Source: Anaerorhabdus sp964386325
GTDB lineage: Bacteria > Bacillota_I > Bacilli_A > Erysipelotrichales > Erysipelotrichaceae
DNA length: 64,000 nucleotides
Direction of reading: 5' to 3'
Assembly: GCA_964386325.1 (NCBI GenBank)
Contig: CAYLQY010000015.1
Coordinates: 17,315-81,314 of the forward strand
Below are positions 35,710-42,788 of this stretch, piece after piece. The position numbers and the translations under genes are program-made. Numbering within the stretch: the stretch's first letter is position 1; each line of letters starts with the position of its first letter. The notes under the pieces are model-generated. The model saw only the letters and a program-made list of their open reading frames with translations. It was not told the origin of the DNA and ran no database searches.

Positions 35710-37710
35710 TTAGAAAAGTAAATTTGCAATTTGATACACAATAAATGCCACAATATAGGCTACACCCGTTTGAAAGAGAACACTTTTGAGTGTAAATAAC
35801 CAGCTCTTGCTTTCGCTTTTGATTGTCGCAACAGCTGCCATACAAGGACTATATAATAAGGTAAATGTCATAAATGCTAAGGCACTTGCATGTGTAAACA
35901 CTTGTGAAAGAATCAAATCTAATTGCGCTGATGTTGCTACATTATACACAACAGCCATACTAGAAACAACACTTTCCTTTGCAATGAAGCCACTCATTAA
36001 AGAAATAACAGATTGCCAATTACCAAATCCCAATGGTGCAAATATCCATGCAATCGTTTGCCCAACTTTACCTAATATACTCAATTCTGGATTATCTACC
36101 ATTTGTAATGAGAAACTAAAACTTGTTAAAAACCAAAGAAGCACAGTCATTGAGAAAATAATTGTCCCTGCTTTAATTAAGAAGCCTTTCGCTTTCTCCC
36201 ACATATGCATCATTGTATTTTTGAAAGATGGGAAACGATAAGGCGGAAGTTCTAAAATAAATGTTGAACTATCTCCTTTGAAAATCGTTTTTCTTAAAAG
36301 CAATCCACATATAATCGCAACAACAATCCCTAACACGTACATTCCAAAGATTGCTATGTTGGCATTATTTGGAAAGAACACGCCTGCAAATAATGCATAA
36401 ATTGGTAATCTAGCACCACATGACATAAATGGTGTCAATAACATGGTCATCTTACGATCTTTTTCGTTTTCTAACACACGGGTCGCCATAACCGCTGGAA
36501 CTGTACAACCAAATCCCATTAACATTGGAATAAACGCTTTTCCATTTAAACCAATTTTTCTTAACATTCTATCCATCAAGAAGGCAGCACGTGACATGTA
36601 TCCACTATCTTCAAGAATCGAAAGAAATAAAAACAACAACATGATTTGTGGCATAAATGATAAGACACTACCAACACCGCCAATTACTGTTTCGACAAGA
36701 TTAATTGACCAGCCACTTGCACCCAATCCAAGTAGTGACGTTGATAACCAAACACTGAAAGTTTCAATACCCAGTTCTACAAACCCTTGAAGCGTTGAAC
36801 CTAATCCTCCAAATGTGATTGTAAATATCGCAAACAAAATTACAAAGAACATTGGTATTCCTAAATATTTATGGGTTAATAAACTATCAATTCGATCCGA
36901 AGCTGATTTCATTTCAGATACACACGGTTTACATAAACTCATTGAAACAATGCGTTCTATTTCAGCATACCGCGTATCTGCGACAGCCATATCAATATCT
37001 CTTTGATTTTTAATTACACAGAAGTCTTTTTGAATATCTTCCAGCGCTTTGTATTGCTCTGGTGTAAAATCAAATTCTTTTTTTATCAACTCATCGTTTT
37101 CTAATAATTTAAAGGCATAGAATTTTTCATGCGTTCCATCATGTTTTTTTTCTTGAATAATTGAGATAATTCGTTTTAATACTTCTTCCGTTTGTACATC
37201 ATATGTAAATGTCGAAGAATTGGTATTATGAATTAGACTATGGATTAGTTCATCCATTCCTTGGCCATTCCTTGCACTAATGGGTACTACTGGTGTATTA
37301 AGTTCACGTGATAATTGTTCAATATTTAATTCAATATCTTTTTGAATTAATTCATCCATCATGTTTACTGCAATAACCATTGGAAGCCCTAATTCTTTAA
37401 GTTGCATACTTAAATATAAGTTTCTTTCAAGATTAGTTCCATCAACAATGTTAATAATTAAATCTGGATGTTCGTCCATAATATAGTCACGTGATACAAC
37501 TTCTTCCATACTATAGGGTGACATGCTGTATATCCCCGGTAAATCTACCAATGTGATTTCATGTTCCTCAAAGGTAAATACACCCACTTTTTTTTCAATC
37601 GTTACACCTGGCCAATTTCCAACATGTTGTTTTGACCCAGTTAGCTGATTAAATAAGGTCGTTTTTCCACTGTTTGGGTTTCCTACCAATGCTACTGTTT
37701 GTTTCATCAT
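35710..37710 (-). CDS. feoB: Ferrous iron transport protein B
   Basis: 666 aa. The N-terminal G domain shows GNPNSGKTT (G1), GVTIEKKVG, DLPGIYS (G3) and NMMDEL (G4). A helical guanine-dissociation-inhibitor-like region follows, then the membrane domain with GFGCTVPAVMATR (gate motif with the transport Cys) and MSCGARLPIYAL. It imports Fe2+ in a GTP-dependent manner. Somewhat shorter than the common 700-770 aa form. ATG overlaps the feoA stop (ATGA). Confidence 0.96.
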   Translation of the reverse strand: MMKQTVALVGNPNSGKTTLFNQLTGSKQHVGNWPGVTIEKKVGVFTFEEHEITLVDLPGIYSMSPYSMEEVVSRDYIMDEHPDLIINIVDGTNLERNLYLSMQLKELGLPMVIAVNMMDELIQKDIELNIEQLSRELNTPVVPISARNGQGMDELIHSLIHNTNSSTFTYDVQTEEVLKRIISIIQEKKHDGTHEKFYAFKLLENDELIKKEFDFTPEQYKALEDIQKDFCVIKNQRDIDMAVADTRYAEIERIVSMSLCKPCVSEMKSASDRIDSLLTHKYLGIPMFFVILFAIFTITFGGLGSTLQGFVELGIETFSVWLSTSLLGLGASGWSINLVETVIGGVGSVLSFMPQIMLLFLFLSILEDSGYMSRAAFLMDRMLRKIGLNGKAFIPMLMGFGCTVPAVMATRVLENEKDRKMTMLLTPFMSCGARLPIYALFAGVFFPNNANIAIFGMYVLGIVVAIICGLLLRKTIFKGDSSTFILELPPYRFPSFKNTMMHMWEKAKGFLIKAGTIIFSMTVLLWFLTSFSFSLQMVDNPELSILGKVGQTIAWIFAPLGFGNWQSVISLMSGFIAKESVVSSMAVVYNVATSAQLDLILSQVFTHASALAFMTFTLLYSPCMAAVATIKSESKSWLFTLKSVLFQTGVAYIVAFIVYQIANLLF

Positions 37711-37931
37711 ATTGTTTCCACCTTAATCTTCTTGGCTTCATCTTTACGCAATGATAATTCATAACCACGCAAATGGATTTCAATAGGATCTCCCATTGGA
37801 GCTACTTTCTTTACTCTTAAAACTGTATTTGTAGTAATTCCCATATCAATTAATCGCTTACGTATTGAAGATTCCCCTTCAATTGATATTACTTTTACAT
37901 GCTGATTGATCGCACAGTCAAATAGTGTCAT
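37707..37931 (-). CDS. feoA: Ferrous iron transport protein A
   Basis: 74 aa from the ATG at 37931, 5 nt after GGAGG; the four extra upstream codons are not needed. SH3-like FeoA fold with RKRLIDMGITTNTVLRVKK and PIEIHLRGYELSLRKDEAKKI. It interacts with FeoB and is required for Fe2+ uptake. First gene of the feo operon behind a promoter overlapped by an iron-box-like site. Confidence 0.94.
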   Translation of the reverse strand: MTLFDCAINQHVKVISIEGESSIRKRLIDMGITTNTVLRVKKVAPMGDPIEIHLRGYELSLRKDEAKKIKVETI

Positions 37932-37955
37932 AAATACCTCCATTTAATTCTATAG

Positions 37956-37986
37956 TTAGTTTAGCCTAACCACCAGATAAAATCAA
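37956..37986 (-). promoter_or_regulatory. feoAB promoter with DtxR/MntR-family-like iron box
   Basis: Minus-strand -35 TTGATT at 37981-37986, 17-bp spacer, -10 TAAACT at 37958-37963. The -10 lies inside TTAGGCTAAACTAA (37956-37969), which fits the TTAGGNTANNCTAA pattern of DtxR-family (IdeR/SirR) operators, implying iron-dependent repression. Confidence 0.7.
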
Positions 37987-38005
37987 GTTATTTTTTTAAT
38001 TAATG

Positions 38006-38036
38006 AAAAAAAACTACCATTCTTCATGATAGTTTA
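38006..38036 (-). terminator. Intrinsic terminator of the LytTR-DUF3021 operon
   Basis: 9-bp stem AACTATCAT/ATGGTAGTT (one G-T), 5-nt loop, then TTTTTTTTC on the minus strand. The stop codon of the DUF3021 gene is at the stem base. Confidence 0.88.
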
Positions 38037-38486
38037 ATGTGATTCTACTTTTTCATTCATTTTTTTGATTTGATAGTAAATTGAGATATACTGTGCAACC
38101 CAAATAAATAAATAGATTGCAAAGAATATTCCAAAGTACATAAAGATTGATTTAAAATCATGATTCATCCAATAACATAGATATGCTACTGGGAGTGTTG
38201 TTAGTGATGTTACTATAAGATGAGTTATTGTTTGCTTCATCAAACTCCAATGTTCTAGTTGAAAGATTAGGCTGGCCATACCTAGTATTGCACCATACAA
38301 AGTAGAAACTACCGTTTGCACCACTACTGCATTTAGTTCGCCACCCATAGTTGCTGCCATTTCTAAAACCACTGGATAATACATTCCATCATTTACAGTT
38401 AGTGATATAAATAAAGGAATGATAAAACTTAAACTTATCCCAACTAATGAGCCAATCACTGCATAGACTAAACATTTCTTTTTCAT
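38034..38486 (-). CDS. DUF3021 family membrane protein
   Basis: 150 aa from the ATG at 38486, 6 nt after AGGTG; a GTG three codons upstream overlaps the LytTR gene. Four hydrophobic segments (about 8-30, 50-70, 80-100, 108-130), matching DUF3021. Such proteins are regularly encoded next to a LytTR regulator and are thought to modulate it from the membrane. The molecular signal is unknown. Confidence 0.85.
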   Translation of the reverse strand: MKKKCLVYAVIGSLVGISLSFIIPLFISLTVNDGMYYPVVLEMAATMGGELNAVVVQTVVSTLYGAILGMASLIFQLEHWSLMKQTITHLIVTSLTTLPVAYLCYWMNHDFKSIFMYFGIFFAIYLFIWVAQYISIYYQIKKMNEKVESH

Positions 38487-38487
38487 T

Positions 38488-38928
38488 TTATACACCTAGC
38501 ACTTTCCTTATTGTAGATACATATCTTCTCGAAACAAATGTAGATACACCATTCTTCAAAATCACATGAATTGTTCCCGTGATACTAAAATCGAATTTTT
38601 TTACCATACTTAGATTAATCAGTTCAGATTGTGAAATTCTAATAAATCGATACTGGCTTAACTTTTCTTCACATTCATAAATTCGATACCTTAGTTTATA
38701 TTCTCCATCTTTGGTTTCTGCTAATATCTTGTTATTTGAAGTATAGATTCTTACTATATCATTCGGTTCTAGAATAACAGCTTCATCTTCAGTAATTCCT
38801 GTAAATACTTGCAGCGATTCTTTTTCTAACTTGCGTATTATGTTATTGACTTCTTCATCAATTTCTTTTGTTGTAATTTGTACTTCTACTTCTTTACAAT
38901 TACTATCCATATTTAATTTAAGTTTCAT
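38488..38928 (-). CDS. LytTR DNA-binding domain transcriptional regulator
   Basis: 146 aa with no receiver domain. An N-terminal part of about 45 residues is followed by a LytTR domain (DIVRIYTSNNKILAETKDGE ... FIRISQSELINLSMVKKF). AAGGGGTGAG precedes the ATG. It pairs with the DUF3021 protein in a two-gene LytTR regulatory system. A pair of direct repeats with 21-bp spacing lies upstream of its own start and probably serves as its binding site. Confidence 0.9.
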   Translation of the reverse strand: MKLKLNMDSNCKEVEVQITTKEIDEEVNNIIRKLEKESLQVFTGITEDEAVILEPNDIVRIYTSNNKILAETKDGEYKLRYRIYECEEKLSQYRFIRISQSELINLSMVKKFDFSITGTIHVILKNGVSTFVSRRYVSTIRKVLGV

Positions 38929-38991
38929 ACACTCACCCCTTATTAGCCCTAGTATATGAAATTCTAGTTTTAATTACTATCCAAAATTAGT

Positions 38992-39019
38992 ATTCGGTTA
39001 TTTTGGGATAGCATTCGGT
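38992..39019. promoter_or_regulatory. LytTR direct-repeat operator
   Basis: Two ACCGAAT elements on the minus strand (38992-38998, 39013-39019), 21 bp apart, i.e. two helical turns, the usual LytTR arrangement. A flanking inverted repeat (CTATCC-AAAAT at 38977-38987, ATTTTGGGATAG at 39000-39011) overlaps them. Downstream is TATACT as possible -10 without a good -35, consistent with activation. Confidence 0.72.
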
Positions 39020-40558
39020 TTAAAGGTTGTAGTAACGCACTTGTAATTTATTGAGAAACATTCGGTCATGACTTATTACAATAATCGTTCCAGCGAAGTT
39101 ATACAATACCTCTTCAATGATTTCACAACTTAAAATATCTAAATGGTTTGTAGGTTCATCTAAAATGATACAGCTACAACCCTTCAACATAATTTCAAGT
39201 AATTTCAGTCTTACTTGCTCCCCGCCGCTAAAACTCGAAATATATCGATACATATCCACATGATAAAAACCAAAACGAGCTAAATAACTTCGTGCTTTTT
39301 CTTCTTCTAATTCACATACACGAGTAAAATAAGCCAACAGTCTTTCTTTATCGTTATCAAACTTTAATATTTGAGGAAGATAACCCACATCAACTGAAGG
39401 TCCAAATTCAATACTTCCTTCTAATGGTTCTATTTCATGTAAGAGTGTTTTGAGTAATGTTGTTTTTCCTTTACCATTCGGTGCTACAATCGCAAAACGT
39501 TCTTTTCTTTGTACGATAAAATTCAAAGGAGAAGATAGTGGTTGTTCATACCCGATAACAAGATTTTTAGCTATTACCACATCTTTACTTCCTACTTGTG
39601 TACTCTTTATTTCAAAATCTAATTGATTGCGAATTTCAATTGGCTTAGGAAGTTTTTCTATACGTTCTAACTTCTTCTCTAATGCTTTGGCACGTTTAAA
39701 TAAATCTTCATTGTCAGATTCATTTCCCCATTGACGATATCTTCTAATCGCAAGTTTAATTTTTGATATTTCTTTTTGTTGTTCATTATAATCCAATACT
39801 AAATGTAGATAACGTTCATGTCGTTGCTCACGGTAACTATCATAATTCCCATAATATGTAATTACTTGTCCATCCTCAATTTCGTAGAACACCGAAACAA
39901 CATTCATCAAAAACTGGCGATCATGAGAAACAAGTATCAGTGTTTTATTTATTGAACGACAATAACTTTCTAACCATTCTATGCCATCCATATCCAGATG
40001 ATTGGTTGGTTCATCTAAACATAGAACTTCATAGTCTTGAAGTAATAATTGAACTAGGACAATTCGCGTTTTTTGTCCACCACTCAATGTATCAAACGAT
40101 TGTTCAAGTGCATCAAAAATACCTAGTCCTTTTGCATAAGCATCTAATGAATTTTCTAATTCATAGCCACCTGCATGCTCAAACTTATCTAAGGTCTTTG
40201 AATATTGTTCCATGACTTCTTCAAATGTATCTAAGTTACTCATCTGTGATTCAAGTTCTTTAAGTTTTGATGATGTCGCAAGATAATCAGAAAACGCAGA
40301 TATGATGAATTCTCTACTTGTACCTGTAAAATGCGGAAATATTTGCATCATATATCCCACTGTCATTTCTCTAGGGATAAAAACTTCACCTTCTTGATAG
40401 TCTTCGATACCCGCTATTATTTTTAATAGTGTTGTTTTTCCACAACCATTTTCTCCAACAATTGCAGATTTGCTGCCTTTGATAATTTCAAGTGAAAGAT
40501 CGTTTAAAACAACTTCACCTGTGTATGTTTTTAATAAATTATTAATTTGTATTTTCAT
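39020..40558 (-). CDS. ABC-F family ATPase (probable antibiotic-resistance ribosome-protection protein)
   Basis: 512 aa from the ATG at 40558 (MKIQINNLLKTYTGEV), 5 nt after GGAGG. Two ABC domains without TM segments: Walker A GENGCGKTT near 38 and APNGKGKTT near 350, signatures LSGGQKTR and FSGGEQVRLK, Walker B CLDEPTNHLD and ILDEPTNHLD. A basic inter-domain linker (about 230-310, rich in R/K/Q) is the part that reaches the ribosome E/P site in this family. Size fits Vga/Lsa/VmlR-type proteins, which displace lincosamides, pleuromutilins and streptogramin A. The leader peptide and attenuator upstream support drug-induced expression; substrate range cannot be told. Confidence 0.88.
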   Translation of the reverse strand: MKIQINNLLKTYTGEVVLNDLSLEIIKGSKSAIVGENGCGKTTLLKIIAGIEDYQEGEVFIPREMTVGYMMQIFPHFTGTSREFIISAFSDYLATSSKLKELESQMSNLDTFEEVMEQYSKTLDKFEHAGGYELENSLDAYAKGLGIFDALEQSFDTLSGGQKTRIVLVQLLLQDYEVLCLDEPTNHLDMDGIEWLESYCRSINKTLILVSHDRQFLMNVVSVFYEIEDGQVITYYGNYDSYREQRHERYLHLVLDYNEQQKEISKIKLAIRRYRQWGNESDNEDLFKRAKALEKKLERIEKLPKPIEIRNQLDFEIKSTQVGSKDVVIAKNLVIGYEQPLSSPLNFIVQRKERFAIVAPNGKGKTTLLKTLLHEIEPLEGSIEFGPSVDVGYLPQILKFDNDKERLLAYFTRVCELEEEKARSYLARFGFYHVDMYRYISSFSGGEQVRLKLLEIMLKGCSCIILDEPTNHLDILSCEIIEEVLYNFAGTIIVISHDRMFLNKLQVRYYNL

Positions 40559-40594
40559 ATTTTCCTCCATTGTATTTTTTTGAAGGAATTGCAT

Positions 40595-40622
40595 AAAAAA
40601 AAGCTTAGCAATAAAACCAAGC
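40595..40622 (-). terminator. Attenuator terminator upstream of the ABC-F gene
   Basis: Minus-strand stem GCTTGG/CTAAGC with an 8-nt loop, followed by eight T residues. It sits between the leader peptide and the ABC-F start, so most transcripts would stop here unless it is disrupted. Confidence 0.85.
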
Positions 40623-40661
40623 AATGTGTTTTAACGATAGCTACAGTTTCATTTATTCCTT

Positions 40662-40784
40662 CTATTTTAGACAGACTTGTCCCTTGTATAATGGAAGGTT
40701 TTTAAATGTGATTGTACGACAAAAAGATACAAACTCATGTACAATATTTTCTATCATTTGTTTTTTGTCAATACATAGTAACAT
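40662..40784 (-). CDS. 40-aa leader peptide of the ABC-F gene
   Basis: ATG at 40784 preceded by AAGGTGGTGA (6-nt spacing), reading MLLCIDKKQMIENIV and ending GQVCLK at 40662. It begins about 23 nt after the predicted transcription start. Too short to be an obvious enzyme. Its position before a terminator matches leader peptides at which drug-stalled ribosomes relieve attenuation of ABC-F genes. It is distinct from the longer in-frame extension of the ABC-F ORF. Confidence 0.8.
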   Translation of the reverse strand: MLLCIDKKQMIENIVHEFVSFCRTITFKNLPLYKGQVCLK

Positions 40785-40813
40785 CGTCGCTCACCACCTT
40801 TAACGATATTTTA

Positions 40814-40843
40814 ATTATAGCCAAACATTATTGAATAAGTCAA
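40814..40843 (-). promoter_or_regulatory. Sigma-A promoter of the ABC-F unit
   Basis: Minus-strand -35 TTGACT at 40838-40843, 18-bp spacer, -10 TATAAT (consensus) at 40814-40819; start near 40807. Such a strong promoter ahead of a resistance gene is typical where control is exerted later by attenuation. Confidence 0.85.
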
Positions 40844-40851
40844 CAACGAAT

Positions 40852-40882
40852 AAAAAAAGCAAACAGATAAATAATGTTTGCC
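40852..40882 (-). terminator. Intrinsic terminator after the DUF975 gene
   Basis: Minus-strand GGCAAAC...GTTTGC stem (6 bp) then seven T residues; lies between the DUF975 gene and the ABC-F promoter. Confidence 0.82.
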
Positions 40883-40922
40883 TTAATTGAACAAATTCAC
40901 AATATTATTAAACAACTTTTAC

Positions 40923-41507
40923 TTATTCATTTTTGTTATTTACTAACTCGCGATAGAAGTTTGCTTGTGCAGCGCCTACATACGGACCAACATATAGTAT
41001 TGCAATTCCTAATGTAACGACACAAAGAAGATACCAGCCAATAAAAGATAAATGCATCGTAAACAAGTCTAGTTTATGACCTATCATCATATCTTGGCTT
41101 TTAGTAATAGCTTCAAGTGGTTGGATCGTTGGATCTTCCGCCATAATGTAGAAAGTCATTGAATATGAATATATCTTGATAATCCCTGGGACAATCAAAC
41201 ACAAGAACCAAAGCGCTGTAAATATCGTTCTAAATAAGTTAGCCACAATAATTCGTCCATAGTCATTGTATCCCAAAAGAATATCACTCACCTGAATTTC
41301 TTTTCCATCAATAATATTTAAGTAAAGCAGAATATACCCTAATTCAAATCCAGGTATAACTAAAAACCAATACAGTTGTTCTAACGGTGCTCCTATCTTA
41401 TTAAAAACATAAGATAAGATTCCAGTGAGTAAAGTACATGTAGCTAACACTCCCATGTTATTCTTAATTTGATCCTTGGCTCTTTGTTTAATCAACCCTG
41501 TGTCCAT
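40923..41507 (-). CDS. DUF975 family integral membrane protein
   Basis: 194 aa. N-terminal KQRAKDQIKNNMG is the typical DUF975 opening. About five hydrophobic segments follow, including LWFLCLIVPGIIKIYSYSMT, which carries the PGI-K--YS motif of the family, and the motif SQDMMIGHK. The function is unknown. It stands alone between two terminators. AGGGAGAAATAT precedes the ATG. Confidence 0.85.
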   Translation of the reverse strand: MDTGLIKQRAKDQIKNNMGVLATCTLLTGILSYVFNKIGAPLEQLYWFLVIPGFELGYILLYLNIIDGKEIQVSDILLGYNDYGRIIVANLFRTIFTALWFLCLIVPGIIKIYSYSMTFYIMAEDPTIQPLEAITKSQDMMIGHKLDLFTMHLSFIGWYLLCVVTLGIAILYVGPYVGAAQANFYRELVNNKNE

Positions 41508-41614
41508 ATATTTCTCCCTAATTAATTTTTTCTGTTTTCATTCTATCACGTATCTAAATCACTAAATAGCTTATCCGCAAAATTACACAGAATATTCATC
41601 TTACAGTATCTGTA

Positions 41615-41650
41615 AATTAAAAAAACTAGCTTTAATAACAAACTAGTTTT
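41615..41650 (-). terminator. Intrinsic terminator after the pyrophosphatase-like gene
   Basis: 8-bp stem AAAACTAG/CTAGTTTT with a 13-nt loop and a T-tract on the minus strand. The TAG stop (41643-41645) is within the stem. Confidence 0.82.
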
Positions 41651-41969
41651 CCATAATTATTTTTGATATAAACCATTGTTCTTGAAACCATGTTTCCTTC
41701 TCTATCTCTTCTTTTGTGAATTTCTTTCCACGAGGAGCAACTACCCATTTTTCTTCTACATCATCTTTACGATGAATTATCGCAATAACTTCGCCATCAA
41801 AAGAATCCACCGGTTCATCTACTCCCAAAATATACGCATCTTGAAATTCACCATCTCCTGCTAAGATACCTTCTATATATCCGTAATTAATAGGATATAT
41901 GTACGCATATACAGGGTGTTCACTTCCAAGCGGACGATCAACTGTTACTTTTACTAAATCACCTATCAT
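41643..41969 (-). CDS. Small inorganic pyrophosphatase-like protein
   Basis: 108 aa. VTVDRPLGSEHP, YPINYGYIEG, DAYILGVDEP and IAIIHRKDD match a short family annotated as inorganic pyrophosphatase; true soluble PPases share the YPxNYGYI and D-aYilG pieces but are about 175 aa. Only part of the catalytic aspartate set is present, so PPi hydrolysis is not assured. It follows a 30-aa membrane peptide by 10 bp and the TetR gene before that. Confidence 0.75.
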   Translation of the reverse strand: MIGDLVKVTVDRPLGSEHPVYAYIYPINYGYIEGILAGDGEFQDAYILGVDEPVDSFDGEVIAIIHRKDDVEEKWVVAPRGKKFTKEEIEKETWFQEQWFISKIIMEN

Positions 41970-41979
41970 CTTGAGTCTC

Positions 41980-42072
41980 CTATAAGAAAATACTTATTAA
42001 TCCCGCAAACATTGATAACACCATGCAGAATATAACAAACAACAATGTATATTTTATAACTTTTTTACTCAT
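41980..42072 (-). CDS. 30-aa single-pass membrane peptide (Prli42/DUF4044-like)
   Basis: ATG at 42072 overlaps the TetR stop (ATGA); reads MSKKVIKYTLLFVIFCMV and ends GLISIFL. SD-like GGTGGGTAAAGA lies upstream. A basic N-terminus plus one TM helix with the V-S-x-x-x-G-L spacing resembles the stressosome-linked peptide Prli42 and DUF4044 peptides of Bacillota; the assignment is by eye. It lies between TetR and the pyrophosphatase-like gene. Confidence 0.7.
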   Translation of the reverse strand: MSKKVIKYTLLFVIFCMVLSMFAGLISIFL

Positions 42073-42665
42073 TCTTTACCCACCTTTTTCATCATAACTG
42101 TATCAAGAATTTTAAAATATTCAACTTCTAAATTAAATTTCGTTCCTGGATGGGTAGCCCAAACTTGGGATATTCCAATCAATACACAAAAAGCGGCATG
42201 CATCAAATTCCTTGGATCTCCCATGTTTTCAATCTCTCCACGTTCTTGAGCTTTCTTAATAAATCCCATTTGCATCTCTAAGAAAGGTCTTTCTTCATTG
42301 AAGTCTTCACGCTCTTTTTGTTCATCAAAAGATACTGTTAATCGAGCAACTAATATCTTCTTTACAATATCTTTACCACATGCTTCAAAGTGACGTACGC
42401 GTTTCTTTAGTATTTCACAATATTGTTCATATGGACTATCAATCATCATTATTCTAGCAGCCTCATCAGAAGATAATTCCTCTGGCAAGGTCATAACAGT
42501 TTTAAGTAAGCCTTCTTTAGATGCAAAATAATAGTAGAAAGTATGTTTCGATATTCCACTCTCTTCGCAAATGTCGTTGATAGTAACATTATCAAAACCA
42601 CGTTCTTTAAAAAGATTCAGCGCTATTTTACGTATTTTGATTTTTGTACTGTTATCAGGTCTCAT
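42069..42665 (-). CDS. TetR/AcrR family transcriptional regulator
   Basis: 198 aa from the ATG at 42665 (MRPDNSTKIKIRKIAL), 8 nt after GGAGG. HTH: VTINDICEESGISKHTFYYYFASKEGL. The C-terminal helical ligand domain is unspecific. Divergent from the ABC exporter pair; the shared region carries a 16-bp palindrome on the exporter promoter, so it most likely represses the exporter. Confidence 0.92.
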   Translation of the reverse strand: MRPDNSTKIKIRKIALNLFKERGFDNVTINDICEESGISKHTFYYYFASKEGLLKTVMTLPEELSSDEAARIMMIDSPYEQYCEILKKRVRHFEACGKDIVKKILVARLTVSFDEQKEREDFNEERPFLEMQMGFIKKAQERGEIENMGDPRNLMHAAFCVLIGISQVWATHPGTKFNLEVEYFKILDTVMMKKVGKE

Positions 42666-42684
42666 TAAGCTTACCTCCACACGC

Positions 42685-42713
42685 AATATACCACAAACAT
42701 AGTACTTGCGCAA
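42685..42713 (-). promoter_or_regulatory. Promoter of the TetR gene
   Basis: Minus-strand -35 TTGCGC at 42708-42713, 17-bp spacer, -10 TATATT at 42685-42690. Confidence 0.65.
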
Positions 42714-42731
42714 CATTTATATATAAACTCG

Positions 42732-42760
42732 TTTACATTTTTGTATTACCGTGGTAATAT
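42732..42760 (+). promoter_or_regulatory. Exporter promoter with embedded TetR-type operator
   Basis: -35 TTTACA at 42732-42737, 17-bp spacer, -10 TAATAT at 42755-42760. The palindrome TATTACC-GT-GGTAATA (42744-42759) covers spacer and -10, a classic steric-repression layout. Confidence 0.82.
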
Positions 42761-42788
42761 AATCTCACTCTAAGGAAAGGAGTGTAAC

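Noticed and set aside
40558..40624. N-terminal extension of the ABC-F protein (start at 40624)
   Set aside because: The extension runs through the terminator stem and T-tract; the ATG at 40558 has GGAGG at correct spacing and begins like other ABC-F proteins.
41643..41969. Calling the 108-aa protein a full inorganic pyrophosphatase (ppa)
   Set aside because: Too short and lacking part of the catalytic acidic cluster; only a family resemblance is supported.
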